A DNA stretch of 8,936 nucleotides, taken from the NCBI GenBank assembly GCA_051008735.1, contig JBPCXH010000074.1:1-8936 (forward strand), read 5' to 3'. Shown here piece after piece: positions 1 through 6,769 of this stretch. The notes under the pieces were generated by a model. The model ran no database searches. It was not told where the DNA came from and saw nothing but the letters and a program-made list of their open reading frames with translations. Positions within the stretch are counted from its first letter, which is position 1, and each line of letters opens with the position of its first letter. This DNA comes from J054 sp051008735 (GTDB lineage: Bacteria > Pseudomonadota > Gammaproteobacteria > Steroidobacterales > GCA-2729495). A program made the translations under genes and the position numbers.

Positions 1-760
1 CATAACAACCCAGATGGTCAGCATCCAGAGCGGCAAGCACGGCGGCTTCGTCGACGATTTCACCGCGAGAGAAATTCATAACAATGGTGCCCTGGGGCGC
101 CAGCTTCAGGCGCTCATCGTTCAACAGCCCGCGCGTCCCATCCACCAGCGGCACGTGCACACTGATCATATCGGCACGACTGATCAGATCATCCATGCTG
201 CGTGCCTGCTGCACACCGGATGACAATTCCCAGGCACGTTGCACAGTGATCTGCGGATCAAAACCAATCACCCGCATCCCCAGGGACAGGGCCGTATTAG
301 CCACCTGGACACCGATGGCACCCAGACCAATAACACCCAGGGTCCGGGTAGGCAGCTCAAAACCGACGAACTGTTTCTTACCGGACTCAACCAGTTTGCT
401 TAGCTCTTTGCCTTCTGCCTCAAGATCACGCACATAGGCCCACGCCGGCGCCAGATTCCGCGCAGCCAGCAACATGCCGCCAATCACCAACTCCTTCACC
501 GCGTTGGCATTGGCGCCCGGCGCATTAAAAACCGGCACACCGCGCTTTGATAAAGCCTCAACCGGAATATTGTTTACCCCGGCGCCCGCGCGCGCGACAC
601 CCTGCACGGTTTCGGGAATATCCATGTCATGCATGTTGAATGATCTGAGCATGATGGCATCGGGATGACCGATCTCCGAGGCGACCTCGTAAGACTGCCG
701 GGGCAGCTGTCTTAGCCCGCTGACAGAAATATTATTAAGGGTTAATACCTTGTGCATCAT
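1..760 (-). CDS. serA: D-3-phosphoglycerate dehydrogenase, N-terminal part (cut by the window edge)
   Basis: This is the first 253 codons of a gene that continues beyond base 1. The product should oxidise 3-phosphoglycerate to 3-phosphohydroxypyruvate with NAD+, the first step of serine synthesis in the cytoplasm. Translating the minus strand from the first of two tandem ATG codons (758-760, then 755-757) gives a D-isomer 2-hydroxyacid dehydrogenase: RAGAGVNNIPV near residues 57-67, NAPGANANAVKEL near 79-91, a Rossmann nucleotide loop GLGAIG near 145-150, and NFSRGEIVDE near 228-237, whose Arg corresponds to the family's catalytic arginine. The catalytic Glu and His and any C-terminal ACT domain lie outside the window. 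The sequence begins directly with the catalytic fold, as in the compact (about 390-residue) SerA type. The start lies 18 nt after the serC stop with only a weak GGA upstream, so co-transcription with serC is likely. The family is clear; the exact substrate is supported mainly by the serC linkage. Confidence 0.9.
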   Translation of the reverse strand, partial: MMHKVLTLNNISVSGLRQLPRQSYEVASEIGHPDAIMLRSFNMHDMDIPETVQGVARAGAGVNNIPVEALSKRGVPVFNAPGANANAVKELVIGGMLLAARNLAPAWAYVRDLEAEGKELSKLVESGKKQFVGFELPTRTLGVIGLGAIGVQVANTALSLGMRVIGFDPQITVQRAWELSSGVQQARSMDDLISRADMISVHVPLVDGTRGLLNDERLKLAPQGTIVMNFSRGEIVDEAAVLAALDADHLGCY

Positions 761-778
761 CGTTGTCCGTCTCGTCGA

Positions 779-1864
779 TTAGGCGCGCTGCGCTTCAAAT
801 TCTTTCATAAAGGCCAGCAAGGCATCTACCGCCTCATCACTGACCGCGTTATAAATGCTCGCCCGCATACCACCCACCGAGCGATGGCCCTTCAGGTTGG
901 TCAGTCCCGCGGCCTTTGACTCGGCCAGAAAATCTGCATCGAGTTCCGGCTTGGCCAGCGTGAATGGAATATTCATCCAAGAGCGGTAACCTACAGCCAC
1001 CGGATTGGCATAAAAATCCGAGTTATCGATAGCGCTGTATAGACGCTCCGCTTTGCCCTGGTTCGTCCTGGCCATGGTCGCCAGGCCACCTTGCTCCTTC
1101 AGCCAGGCGAAAACCAGGCCGGCCACATACCAGGCGAAAGTCGGCGGCGTATTCAGCATGGACCCGCCTTCAGCATGCGCCGCGTAGCTCAGGATTCGTG
1201 GCAATTTTGCTTGAGCTTCGCGCTCGAGCAAGTCGCGCCGGATTATCACAATAGTCAGACCGGCCGGACCAATATTTTTCTGCGCGCCTGCATAAATGAC
1301 GCCAAAGCGGCTGACGTCCACAGGCCGAGACAGAATCGTGGAAGACATATCCGCTACCAGGGGTGCGTCGCTCACAGCCGGTGGCTCATGAATTTCCACC
1401 CCGCCAATAGTTTCGTTGGGGGTGTAGTGCAAATAAGCGGCACCGGGCGTGCACTGCCAGCCAGACGGATCCGGCACATCGGTGTAGTTGGAGTCGCCAC
1501 CATCAGCAACCACCTGCGTCGCGCGCAAGGCTTTAGCTTCCTTGACAGCCTTTTTACCCCAGGCACCCGTCACCACGTAGTCCACCGTCTGATCAGGGGC
1601 GGCGAGATTCGAGGGCAACAGTGCGAACTGCTGCGTGGCGCCACCCTGCAAGAACAACACGGCGTAGTCATCGGGAATAGCCATCAGCTCGCGCAGATCG
1701 GCTTCAGCCTGTTCTGCAACACCAATAAATTCTTTGCTGCGGTGGCTTAATTCCATCACGGACATACCCGTGCCCAGCCACTCGGGCAGGTCTGCCCGAA
1801 TCTGTTCCAGTACCGGCAGCGGCAACGCAGCCGGACCGGCACTGAAATTGAATACTCGCGCCAT
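779..1864 (-). CDS. serC: Phosphoserine aminotransferase
   Basis: This 361-residue, full-length PLP enzyme transaminates 3-phosphohydroxypyruvate with glutamate to O-phosphoserine in serine synthesis, and in many gammaproteobacteria also acts on the 4-phosphoerythronate-derived ketoacid of pyridoxal phosphate synthesis. The N-terminus FNFSAGPAALP is typical. HRSKEF (41-46) holds the His-Arg pair used in phosphate binding in this family, GGATQQF (74-80) is the cofactor phosphate loop, D172 in VADMSS should contact the PLP ring, and K196 in AGAQKNIGP is the expected Schiff-base lysine. The C-terminal region has GHRSVGGMRASIYNA, another conserved substrate-binding stretch. An AAGGA ribosome site (1875-1879) lies 10 nt before the ATG, which fixes the start. 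It follows gyrA by 41 nt and precedes serA by 18 nt on the same strand. No anomalies are seen. Confidence 0.97.
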   Translation of the reverse strand: MARVFNFSAGPAALPLPVLEQIRADLPEWLGTGMSVMELSHRSKEFIGVAEQAEADLRELMAIPDDYAVLFLQGGATQQFALLPSNLAAPDQTVDYVVTGAWGKKAVKEAKALRATQVVADGGDSNYTDVPDPSGWQCTPGAAYLHYTPNETIGGVEIHEPPAVSDAPLVADMSSTILSRPVDVSRFGVIYAGAQKNIGPAGLTIVIIRRDLLEREAQAKLPRILSYAAHAEGGSMLNTPPTFAWYVAGLVFAWLKEQGGLATMARTNQGKAERLYSAIDNSDFYANPVAVGYRSWMNIPFTLAKPELDADFLAESKAAGLTNLKGHRSVGGMRASIYNAVSDEAVDALLAFMKEFEAQRA

Positions 1865-1892
1865 AGTGACTCTTTCCTTATTCCCTGGGATT

Positions 1893-1905
1893 GCCCGAAC
1901 CGGGC
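1893..1905 (-). other. Short perfect inverted repeat just after the gyrA stop
   Basis: The 41-nt gyrA-serC gap begins with a perfect 5-bp stem (GCCCG / CGGGC) around a 3-nt loop, starting immediately after the gyrA TAG. No T-tract follows it on the minus strand, so it is unlikely to be an efficient intrinsic terminator. It could be a small intercistronic hairpin that protects or partly separates the gyrA message from serC. The structure is seen in the sequence; any role is inference. Confidence 0.3.
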
Positions 1906-4458
1906 CTAGTCTTCGTCAGCTTCTTCGTCTTCCGACAGGCTCATGATGCGATCCAGGCCAACCAGCCGATAACCGTCATCAAGCCGAATCAGGCGCACGC
2001 CCTGCGTGTTGCGACCCTGAACCGAGATATCGGCAATGGGCACGCGCGCCAGCGTGCCACCGCTGCTGATCAGCATGACTTCGTCTTCGTCCTCAACCTT
2101 AATTGCACTGACCATACGGCCGTTTCGATCAGAGGTCTGAATGGCAATTACGCCCTGCCCACCGCGCCCGTGCAGCGGGAAATCTGAAATGGGAGTGCGC
2201 TTGCCGTAGCCGTTTTCTGTGGCTGTGAGAATCTGGCCGTCACCGACAATCAGCAAGGCAATGACCTGATGATCATCAGGCAGCTTGATACCTCGCACAC
2301 CGGCAGCCGTGCGACCCATCGCACGGACGTCGCTCTCGGGGAAACGGCTGGCCTTGCCCGTGCTGGCAAATAGCATGATGTCCTGGGAACCATCTGTGAT
2401 AGCCACGTCAACCAGGCGATCACCATCTCGCAGGTCTACGGCCCGAATACCGTTGGCCCGCGGCCGGGAAAATGAATCCAGGCTGGTCTTTTTGACTGTG
2501 CCGTTACTGGTCGCCATGAACACAAAGCGATCAGCGTCGAAGCTGCGCGTCGGCAGTACCGCGTTGACCCGTTCGTTCTCTTCCAGGGGCAATAGATTAA
2601 CCATCGGCCTGCCGCGAGAGCCACGGCTGCCCCGGGGTACCTGGTAAACCTTTAACCAGTAAACCTTGCCCAGGCTACTAAAACACAGCAGCGTGTCGTG
2701 GCTATTAGCCACGAACAGCTTGTCAATGAAATCCTCGCCCTTGACCTTGGCTGCCGCCCGGCCTCGCCCACCCCGACGCTGCACCTGGTAACTGTCCAGC
2801 CCCTGGGACTTGGCGTAGCCGCCGTGGGAAATCGTTACCACCACATCTTCTTCGGGGATCAGGTCTTCGATACTCAACTCATCTTGAGTCTCGATGATCT
2901 CTGTGCGTCGTTCATCGGCAAAGCGTTCGCGAATATCAGCGAGCTCCTCACGAATGACATTCAGCAAGCGATCCGGGTTTTCGATGATCTCCTGCAGATC
3001 TTCAATCCGGATAAGTATCTCGCGGTACTCCGTCAGGATCTTTTCCTGCTCCAGGCCGGTGAGTCGATGCAGGCGCAGATCGAGAATGGCCTGAGCCTGC
3101 GCCGGCGACAGCCGGTAACCCTCATCCGATTGTCCGTAATCGCCCTCAAGTTCTTCAGGCCGTGTGCTGATTGCGCCGGCCCGTTCCAGCATCTCAGTCA
3201 CAGCGCCCGGCGCCCAGGCTTCTGCCGCCAGTGCAGCCCGCGCCTCTGCTGGCGAGGGCGAGGCCTTGATCATGGCGATGACCGGATCGATATTAGCCAG
3301 GGCAACCGTAAGGCCCTCTAATATATGTGCACGATCGCGCGCCTTGCGTAATTCATAAATCGTCCGCCGGGTAACGACCTCGCGACGATGCCGCAGGAAG
3401 GCGGCGAGAATCTCTTTAAGGTTCAGGACACGCGGCTGGCCGTCACGCAGGGCGACCATGTTGATACCGAATACACTTTCCAGCTGTGTCTGCTTATAGA
3501 GATTATTCAAGACCACGTCGGTGTTCTCACCCCGCCGCAGTTCAATCACGATGCGCATGCCATCCTTATCGGACTCATCACGCAACTCGGTAATGCCTTC
3601 AATGCGTTTTTCACGCACCAATTCAGCGATCTTCTCGATCAGCCGGGCCTTGTTAACCTGGTAGGGAATCTCTGTGGCGATTATCGCTTCTTTGCCGCGA
3701 GCATCGATCGTCTCGACGTGGGTTCTGCCGCGCATATAAATCCGGCCACGACCCGTCATGTACGCCGCATAAATACCTTGCTTGCCATTGATAATGCCGG
3801 CCGTGGGAAAATCCGGACCGGGCAGCTTGGCCATCAAACCCTGAATAGCAATATCCGGATCATCAATCAGCGCCAGCGTGGCATCGATAACCTCGCCCAG
3901 GTTATGAGGCGGAATATTGGTCGCCATACCCACTGCGATACCGGAGGAGCCATTGACCAGCAAGTTGGGTACGCGGGTCGGCAACACCGCCGGCTCGTGT
4001 TCGGAGCCGTCGTAGTTGGCAACGAAGTCGACAGTTTCCTTATCAATGTCCGCAAGCAGTTCGGCTGCCATTCGGGCCATGCGAACTTCTGTATAACGCA
4101 TGGCGGCCGGGGAATCGCCATCCACCGAGCCAAAGTTACCCTGACCATCCACAAGCAGATAGCGCATGGAGAAAGACTGCGCCATACGGACGATGGTGTC
4201 GTAGACAGCGGTATCCCCGTGCGGGTGATACTTACCGATCACATCACCCACGACGCGCGCAGACTTCTTGTAAGCCTTGTTGTAGTCGTTACCCAATTCC
4301 CGCATGGCAAAAAGTACCCGCCGATGGACGGGCTTCAGCCCATCGCGAACATCGGGTAATGCGCGCCCAACGATGACGCTCATTGCGTAGTCCAGATAGG
4401 ACTGCCGCATCTCGTCTTCGAGATTTACAGGTAATACTTCCTGCGCCACTTCAGCCAT
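1906..4458 (-). CDS. gyrA: DNA gyrase subunit A
   Basis: GyrA is the DNA breakage-reunion subunit of the A2B2 type II topoisomerase that introduces negative supercoils using ATP hydrolysed by GyrB. The 850-residue product is collinear with E. coli GyrA. The winged-helix/tower region carries GKYHPHGDTAVYD (75-87), the catalytic Tyr122 in AAMRYTE, and NLLVNGSSGIAVGMATNIP (165-183). A coiled-coil gate follows to about residue 520, then a C-terminal beta-pinwheel opened by the GyrA box QRRGGRG (560-566), the motif needed for DNA wrapping, with Lys565 replaced by Arg. Quinolone-region residues are Thr83, Ala84 and Asp87, where E. coli has Ser83. The acidic tail is only about 10 residues (LSEDEEADED), against roughly 30 in E. 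coli. The start is supported by exact agreement of Tyr122 and GyrA-box numbering. The gene leads a probable gyrA-serC-serA unit and is transcribed away from mtaD. Confidence 0.99.
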   Translation of the reverse strand: MAEVAQEVLPVNLEDEMRQSYLDYAMSVIVGRALPDVRDGLKPVHRRVLFAMRELGNDYNKAYKKSARVVGDVIGKYHPHGDTAVYDTIVRMAQSFSMRYLLVDGQGNFGSVDGDSPAAMRYTEVRMARMAAELLADIDKETVDFVANYDGSEHEPAVLPTRVPNLLVNGSSGIAVGMATNIPPHNLGEVIDATLALIDDPDIAIQGLMAKLPGPDFPTAGIINGKQGIYAAYMTGRGRIYMRGRTHVETIDARGKEAIIATEIPYQVNKARLIEKIAELVREKRIEGITELRDESDKDGMRIVIELRRGENTDVVLNNLYKQTQLESVFGINMVALRDGQPRVLNLKEILAAFLRHRREVVTRRTIYELRKARDRAHILEGLTVALANIDPVIAMIKASPSPAEARAALAAEAWAPGAVTEMLERAGAISTRPEELEGDYGQSDEGYRLSPAQAQAILDLRLHRLTGLEQEKILTEYREILIRIEDLQEIIENPDRLLNVIREELADIRERFADERRTEIIETQDELSIEDLIPEEDVVVTISHGGYAKSQGLDSYQVQRRGGRGRAAAKVKGEDFIDKLFVANSHDTLLCFSSLGKVYWLKVYQVPRGSRGSRGRPMVNLLPLEENERVNAVLPTRSFDADRFVFMATSNGTVKKTSLDSFSRPRANGIRAVDLRDGDRLVDVAITDGSQDIMLFASTGKASRFPESDVRAMGRTAAGVRGIKLPDDHQVIALLIVGDGQILTATENGYGKRTPISDFPLHGRGGQGVIAIQTSDRNGRMVSAIKVEDEDEVMLISSGGTLARVPIADISVQGRNTQGVRLIRLDDGYRLVGLDRIMSLSEDEEADED

Positions 4459-4499
4459 GGATGGTCCGTTAGTTCGAAGAATTAATCAGGGAAAGGGAT

Positions 4500-4547
4500 A
4501 AAAAAAGCCGGCGCCGCGAATGCTCTCTGAGCGGGGCCACGCCGGGC
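4500..4547 (-). terminator. Terminator-like hairpin plus T7 tract in the gyrA leader (possible attenuator)
   Basis: On the minus strand, bases 4547-4507 can fold into a GC-rich hairpin. GCC (4547-4545) and GGCG (4543-4540), separated by one bulged C, pair with CGCC and GGC (4513-4507). An inner CCGC (4534-4531) pairs with GCGG (4517-4514) across a loop that itself contains GCTC-AGA-GAGC. Seven T residues (4506-4500) follow directly. This is the shape of an intrinsic terminator, yet the only gene it could affect on this strand is gyrA, whose ATG is 41 nt further on. It may be an attenuator in the leader, a guard against antisense transcripts from the divergent gene, or an RNA structure with no termination role. 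The internal loop weakens the stem. Confidence 0.45.
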
Positions 4548-4596
4548 ACTATCGTTTGTTCTTGCGACTCTGTCAGGGGCAAAAAATCAGCTGGAA

Positions 4597-4605
4597 ATTC
4601 TATCA
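4597..4605 (-). promoter_or_regulatory. Candidate extended -10 promoter for gyrA
   Basis: The minus strand reads TGATAGAAT, an extended -10 element (TG, one base, then TAGAAT, which differs from TATAAT at one position). A matching -35 box at the usual distance is not convincing, which is tolerated in extended -10 promoters. Transcription would start near 4590 and give a leader of about 130 nt before the gyrA ATG, with the terminator-like hairpin inside it. This is the best minus-strand match I found by eye in the gap, not a proven promoter. Confidence 0.4.
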
Positions 4606-4699
4606 CAGGGCCCGGCTGCGACCTACTGCCGGCAAGCAATGCCGCTTTGCCTGACCCGGCTGATCAGGCATCATCCCCTTGCCTGTCGCGGCACCCCCT

Positions 4700-4703
4700 G
4701 AGG
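4700..4703 (+). promoter_or_regulatory. Ribosome-binding site that selects the mtaD start
   Basis: GAGG lies 3 nt before the ATG at 4707. The spacing is tight, but it is the only Shine-Dalgarno-like motif I see near a candidate start. The frame could be extended 20 codons to a TTG at 4647, but those residues do not look like the family N-terminus, whereas MEEADFLISARWIIP does. Confidence 0.4.
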
Positions 4704-4706
4704 CGC

Positions 4707-6029
4707 ATGGAAGAAGCCGATTTCCTTATCTCTGCCCGCTGGATAATCCCGGTGGAACCCCATGGCGTGGTGCTGGAAAACCATGCGCTGGCCGTCCGTG
4801 GCGGGCGCATCTTGGCCCTGGAGGATGCTGACCACGCTGCCCAGCGCTTTGCCGGGGCCACCCGGCTGGATCGGCCGAACCATGTCCTGCTGCCCGGACT
4901 GGTCAATGCCCATACCCATGCCGCGATGACCTTGTTTCGCGGACTGGCTGACGATCTGCCCCTGGGGGACTGGCTGGGACAGCACATCTGGCCCGCCGAG
5001 GCCCGCTGGGCCGGGCCGGAATTCGTCCGTGATGGCACTGAACTCGCGGTGCTGGAAATGCTTCGCGGTGGCACTACCTGCTTCAACGACATGTACTTCT
5101 TTCCCGACCAGGCAGCCCAGGCGGCGATCACCCAGGGGATTCGCGCGGCTGTCGGCATGATCCTGATCGAGCAACCGACCCGGTGGGCAAGCCACATCGA
5201 TGAGTACTTCGACAAGGGCCTGGCCGTGCACGACCAGTTTCGCAGTCACCCCTTGCTGAGCACGAGCTTCGCGCCCCACGCGCCCTACACCGTCAGCGAC
5301 GAACCCTTGCAGCGCGTGCGCAAGCTGGCCGATGAGCTGGATGTGCCGGTGCATATGCACGTTCACGAGACCGCACATGAGGTGGCCACGGCGGTGTCTG
5401 AGCAGAGCCGACGACCGATGGCCCGACTCGAGGAACTCGGACTGGTGAACTCCGCCCTGGCGGCGGTCCACATGACCCAACTCACAGACGCAGAGATTGA
5501 GGGACTGGCTGCAGCCGGTTCCAGCGTGGTCCACTGCCCGGAATCGAACCTGAAGCTGGCCAGCGGCTTTTGCCCGGTGGCTCGTCTGCTGGCCGCCGGG
5601 GTGAATGTCGCGCTGGGTACCGATGGCGCCGCCAGTAACAATGACCTGGATCTACTCGGCGAAATGCGCACAGCCGCCCTCCTCGCCAAGGCCGTGGCAG
5701 ATGATGCCGCCGCAGTGGCCGCGCCCGACGCCCTGGCCATGGCCACCCTGAACGGTGCCCGGGCCCTGGGTCTGGCTGATGAAATTGGCTCTCTGCTGCC
5801 CGGTAAAGCGGCGGATCTGATTTGTCTCGACCTGCAGCAGCCGGCCACTACGCCGGTTTATAACCCGCTGTCCCAAGTGGTGTATGCGGCAGGCCGCGAT
5901 CAGATCAGTGATGTCTGGGTCGCGGGGGAATCCTTGCTGGCCGATGGACAGTTCACCCGGGCCGAAGCGACACAAGTCATGGAACGCGCCAGCGCGTGGC
6001 GAGACCGGCTGGTCAGCGGTCATGACTGA
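4707..6029 (+). CDS. mtaD: TRZ/ATZ-family amidohydrolase, probable 5'-methylthioadenosine / S-adenosylhomocysteine deaminase
   Basis: This 440-residue cytoplasmic metal-dependent deaminase of the amidohydrolase superfamily probably converts methylthioadenosine to methylthioinosine and/or S-adenosylhomocysteine to S-inosylhomocysteine. Beta-strand N- and C-terminal pieces flank a TIM-barrel catalytic domain. The expected ligands are visible: NAHTH with H69 and H71 after LLPGLV, H218 followed by catalytic E221 in HMHVHE, H255 in AVHMTQL, and D306 in GTDGAASNN. The C-terminus has GSLLPGKAADLICLD, typical of the family. The ATG at 4707 is preferred over a TTG 20 codons upstream. It is the first gene of a tight plus-strand operon and its last 8 nt overlap ubiG. 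Pseudomonas aeruginosa has a like-placed gene (PA3170) described as a methylthioadenosine deaminase. The substrate here is inferred from that; other adenosine-type substrates are possible. Confidence 0.85.
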   Translation: MEEADFLISARWIIPVEPHGVVLENHALAVRGGRILALEDADHAAQRFAGATRLDRPNHVLLPGLVNAHTHAAMTLFRGLADDLPLGDWLGQHIWPAEARWAGPEFVRDGTELAVLEMLRGGTTCFNDMYFFPDQAAQAAITQGIRAAVGMILIEQPTRWASHIDEYFDKGLAVHDQFRSHPLLSTSFAPHAPYTVSDEPLQRVRKLADELDVPVHMHVHETAHEVATAVSEQSRRPMARLEELGLVNSALAAVHMTQLTDAEIEGLAAAGSSVVHCPESNLKLASGFCPVARLLAAGVNVALGTDGAASNNDLDLLGEMRTAALLAKAVADDAAAVAAPDALAMATLNGARALGLADEIGSLLPGKAADLICLDLQQPATTPVYNPLSQVVYAAGRDQISDVWVAGESLLADGQFTRAEATQVMERASAWRDRLVSGHD

Positions 6030-6765
6030 AACCAACTCGAGGACAACAAACCAGGCGGTCAATGCCGACCCGGCAGAACTGGCCCAATTCGGTGGCCTGG
6101 CCAGTCGCTGGTGGGACGCTGAGGGCGAGAACCAGGCTTTGCACGCAATCAACCCGCTGCGGCTGGACTATATCGAGCAGCGCGCGGGAATCACCGGGCA
6201 GACTTGCCTGGACGTGGGGTGCGGCGGCGGCCTCCTGACAGAAGGCCTCGCCCAGCGCGGGGCGAACACCGTCATGGGCATTGACCTGACCGAGCCCATG
6301 CTGTCCGTCGCCCGCCTGCATGCAGCCGGCAGCGGGCTGACGCAGATCGAATATGAACAGATCGCCGCTGAAGAACTGGCCGCCGCGCGACCGGGCGCCT
6401 GGTCGCTGGTAACCTGCCTGGAGATGCTTGAGCACGTCCCTGACCCAAAAAGCGTGGTGCAATCACTCGCACATCTGTTAGCGCCCGGTGGTGACCTGGT
6501 GTTATCAACTCTGAATCGAACACCCAAAGCTTTTGCACTGGGCATCGTGGCCGGTGAATACCTGTTGCAGTTATTGCCGCGGGGAACCCATCGCTACGAA
6601 CGCTTTATCAAGCCATCAGAACTGGCCGATTGGGCCCGCCCGGCAGGCCTGGAACTGATGGACTTGACCGGCATGACGTATCGCCCACTCGGGAAACAGT
6701 TTGAGCTGTCACAGGACGTCAGCGTCAACTATCTCGCCCACTTTAAAAAGCGCGGCCCGGCGTAG
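6022..6765 (+). CDS. ubiG: Ubiquinone biosynthesis O-methyltransferase
   Basis: UbiG is the SAM-dependent class I methyltransferase that carries out both O-methylations in ubiquinone synthesis, working at the inner face of the cytoplasmic membrane. The 247-residue product is close to the usual length (240 in E. coli). It shows FGGLASRWWD (23-32), INPLRLDYI (43-51), SAM-binding motif I LDVGCGGG (63-70), the post-I acidic residue D88 in GIDLTEPML, EMLEHVPDP (134-142) and GGDLVLSTLNR (156-166). A hydrophobic/amphipathic stretch AFALGIVAGEYLLQLLPRGTH (170-190) matches the region tied to membrane association in UbiG, and VSVNYLAHF lies near the end. The frame stays open upstream into mtaD, but the ATG at 6022, overlapping the mtaD stop by 8 nt, gives the family N-terminus. 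No strong ribosome site is visible, so translation is probably coupled to mtaD. Confidence 0.96.
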   Translation: MTETNSRTTNQAVNADPAELAQFGGLASRWWDAEGENQALHAINPLRLDYIEQRAGITGQTCLDVGCGGGLLTEGLAQRGANTVMGIDLTEPMLSVARLHAAGSGLTQIEYEQIAAEELAAARPGAWSLVTCLEMLEHVPDPKSVVQSLAHLLAPGGDLVLSTLNRTPKAFALGIVAGEYLLQLLPRGTHRYERFIKPSELADWARPAGLELMDLTGMTYRPLGKQFELSQDVSVNYLAHFKKRGPA

Positions 6766-6769
6766 CCTG

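Noticed and set aside
14..668. Several short plus-strand frames opposite the left window edge
   Set aside because: The minus strand here encodes a clear SerA with dehydrogenase motifs, so the plus-strand frames are shadows.
1091..1750. A 219-codon plus-strand frame opposite serC
   Set aside because: It is fully antisense to serC, whose motifs are intact, and its translation has no family features.
3388..4359. A 323-codon open frame on the plus strand opposite gyrA
   Set aside because: It lies wholly antisense to the highly conserved N-terminal half of gyrA and its translation shows no recognisable domain. Long antisense frames are expected from the codon bias of this GC-rich gene.
4478..4490. 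An AT-rich patch (minus strand CTGATTAATTCTT) considered as a second gyrA -10 region after the T-tract
   Set aside because: It matches the -10 consensus at only about half of the positions and lacks a -35 partner, so it is weaker than the extended -10 element at 4597-4605.
4612..4632. A 5-bp inverted repeat (CCGGC / GCCGG) upstream of the gyrA -10 element, considered as an operator
   Set aside because: A 5-bp GC-only match with an 11-nt loop is expected by chance in this GC-rich region and matches no operator I recognise.
4459..4706. A plus-strand promoter for the mtaD operon
   Set aside because: TTGCGA (4562-4567) could pass as a -35 box, but I found no acceptable -10 box at 16-18 nt from it, so I did not annotate a promoter although one must exist in or near this gap.
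4671..5534. A 287-codon open frame on the minus strand opposite mtaD
   Set aside because: It is antisense to the catalytic barrel of mtaD, has no visible domain or ribosome site, and would overlap the gyrA upstream region. A shadow frame is the simpler reading.
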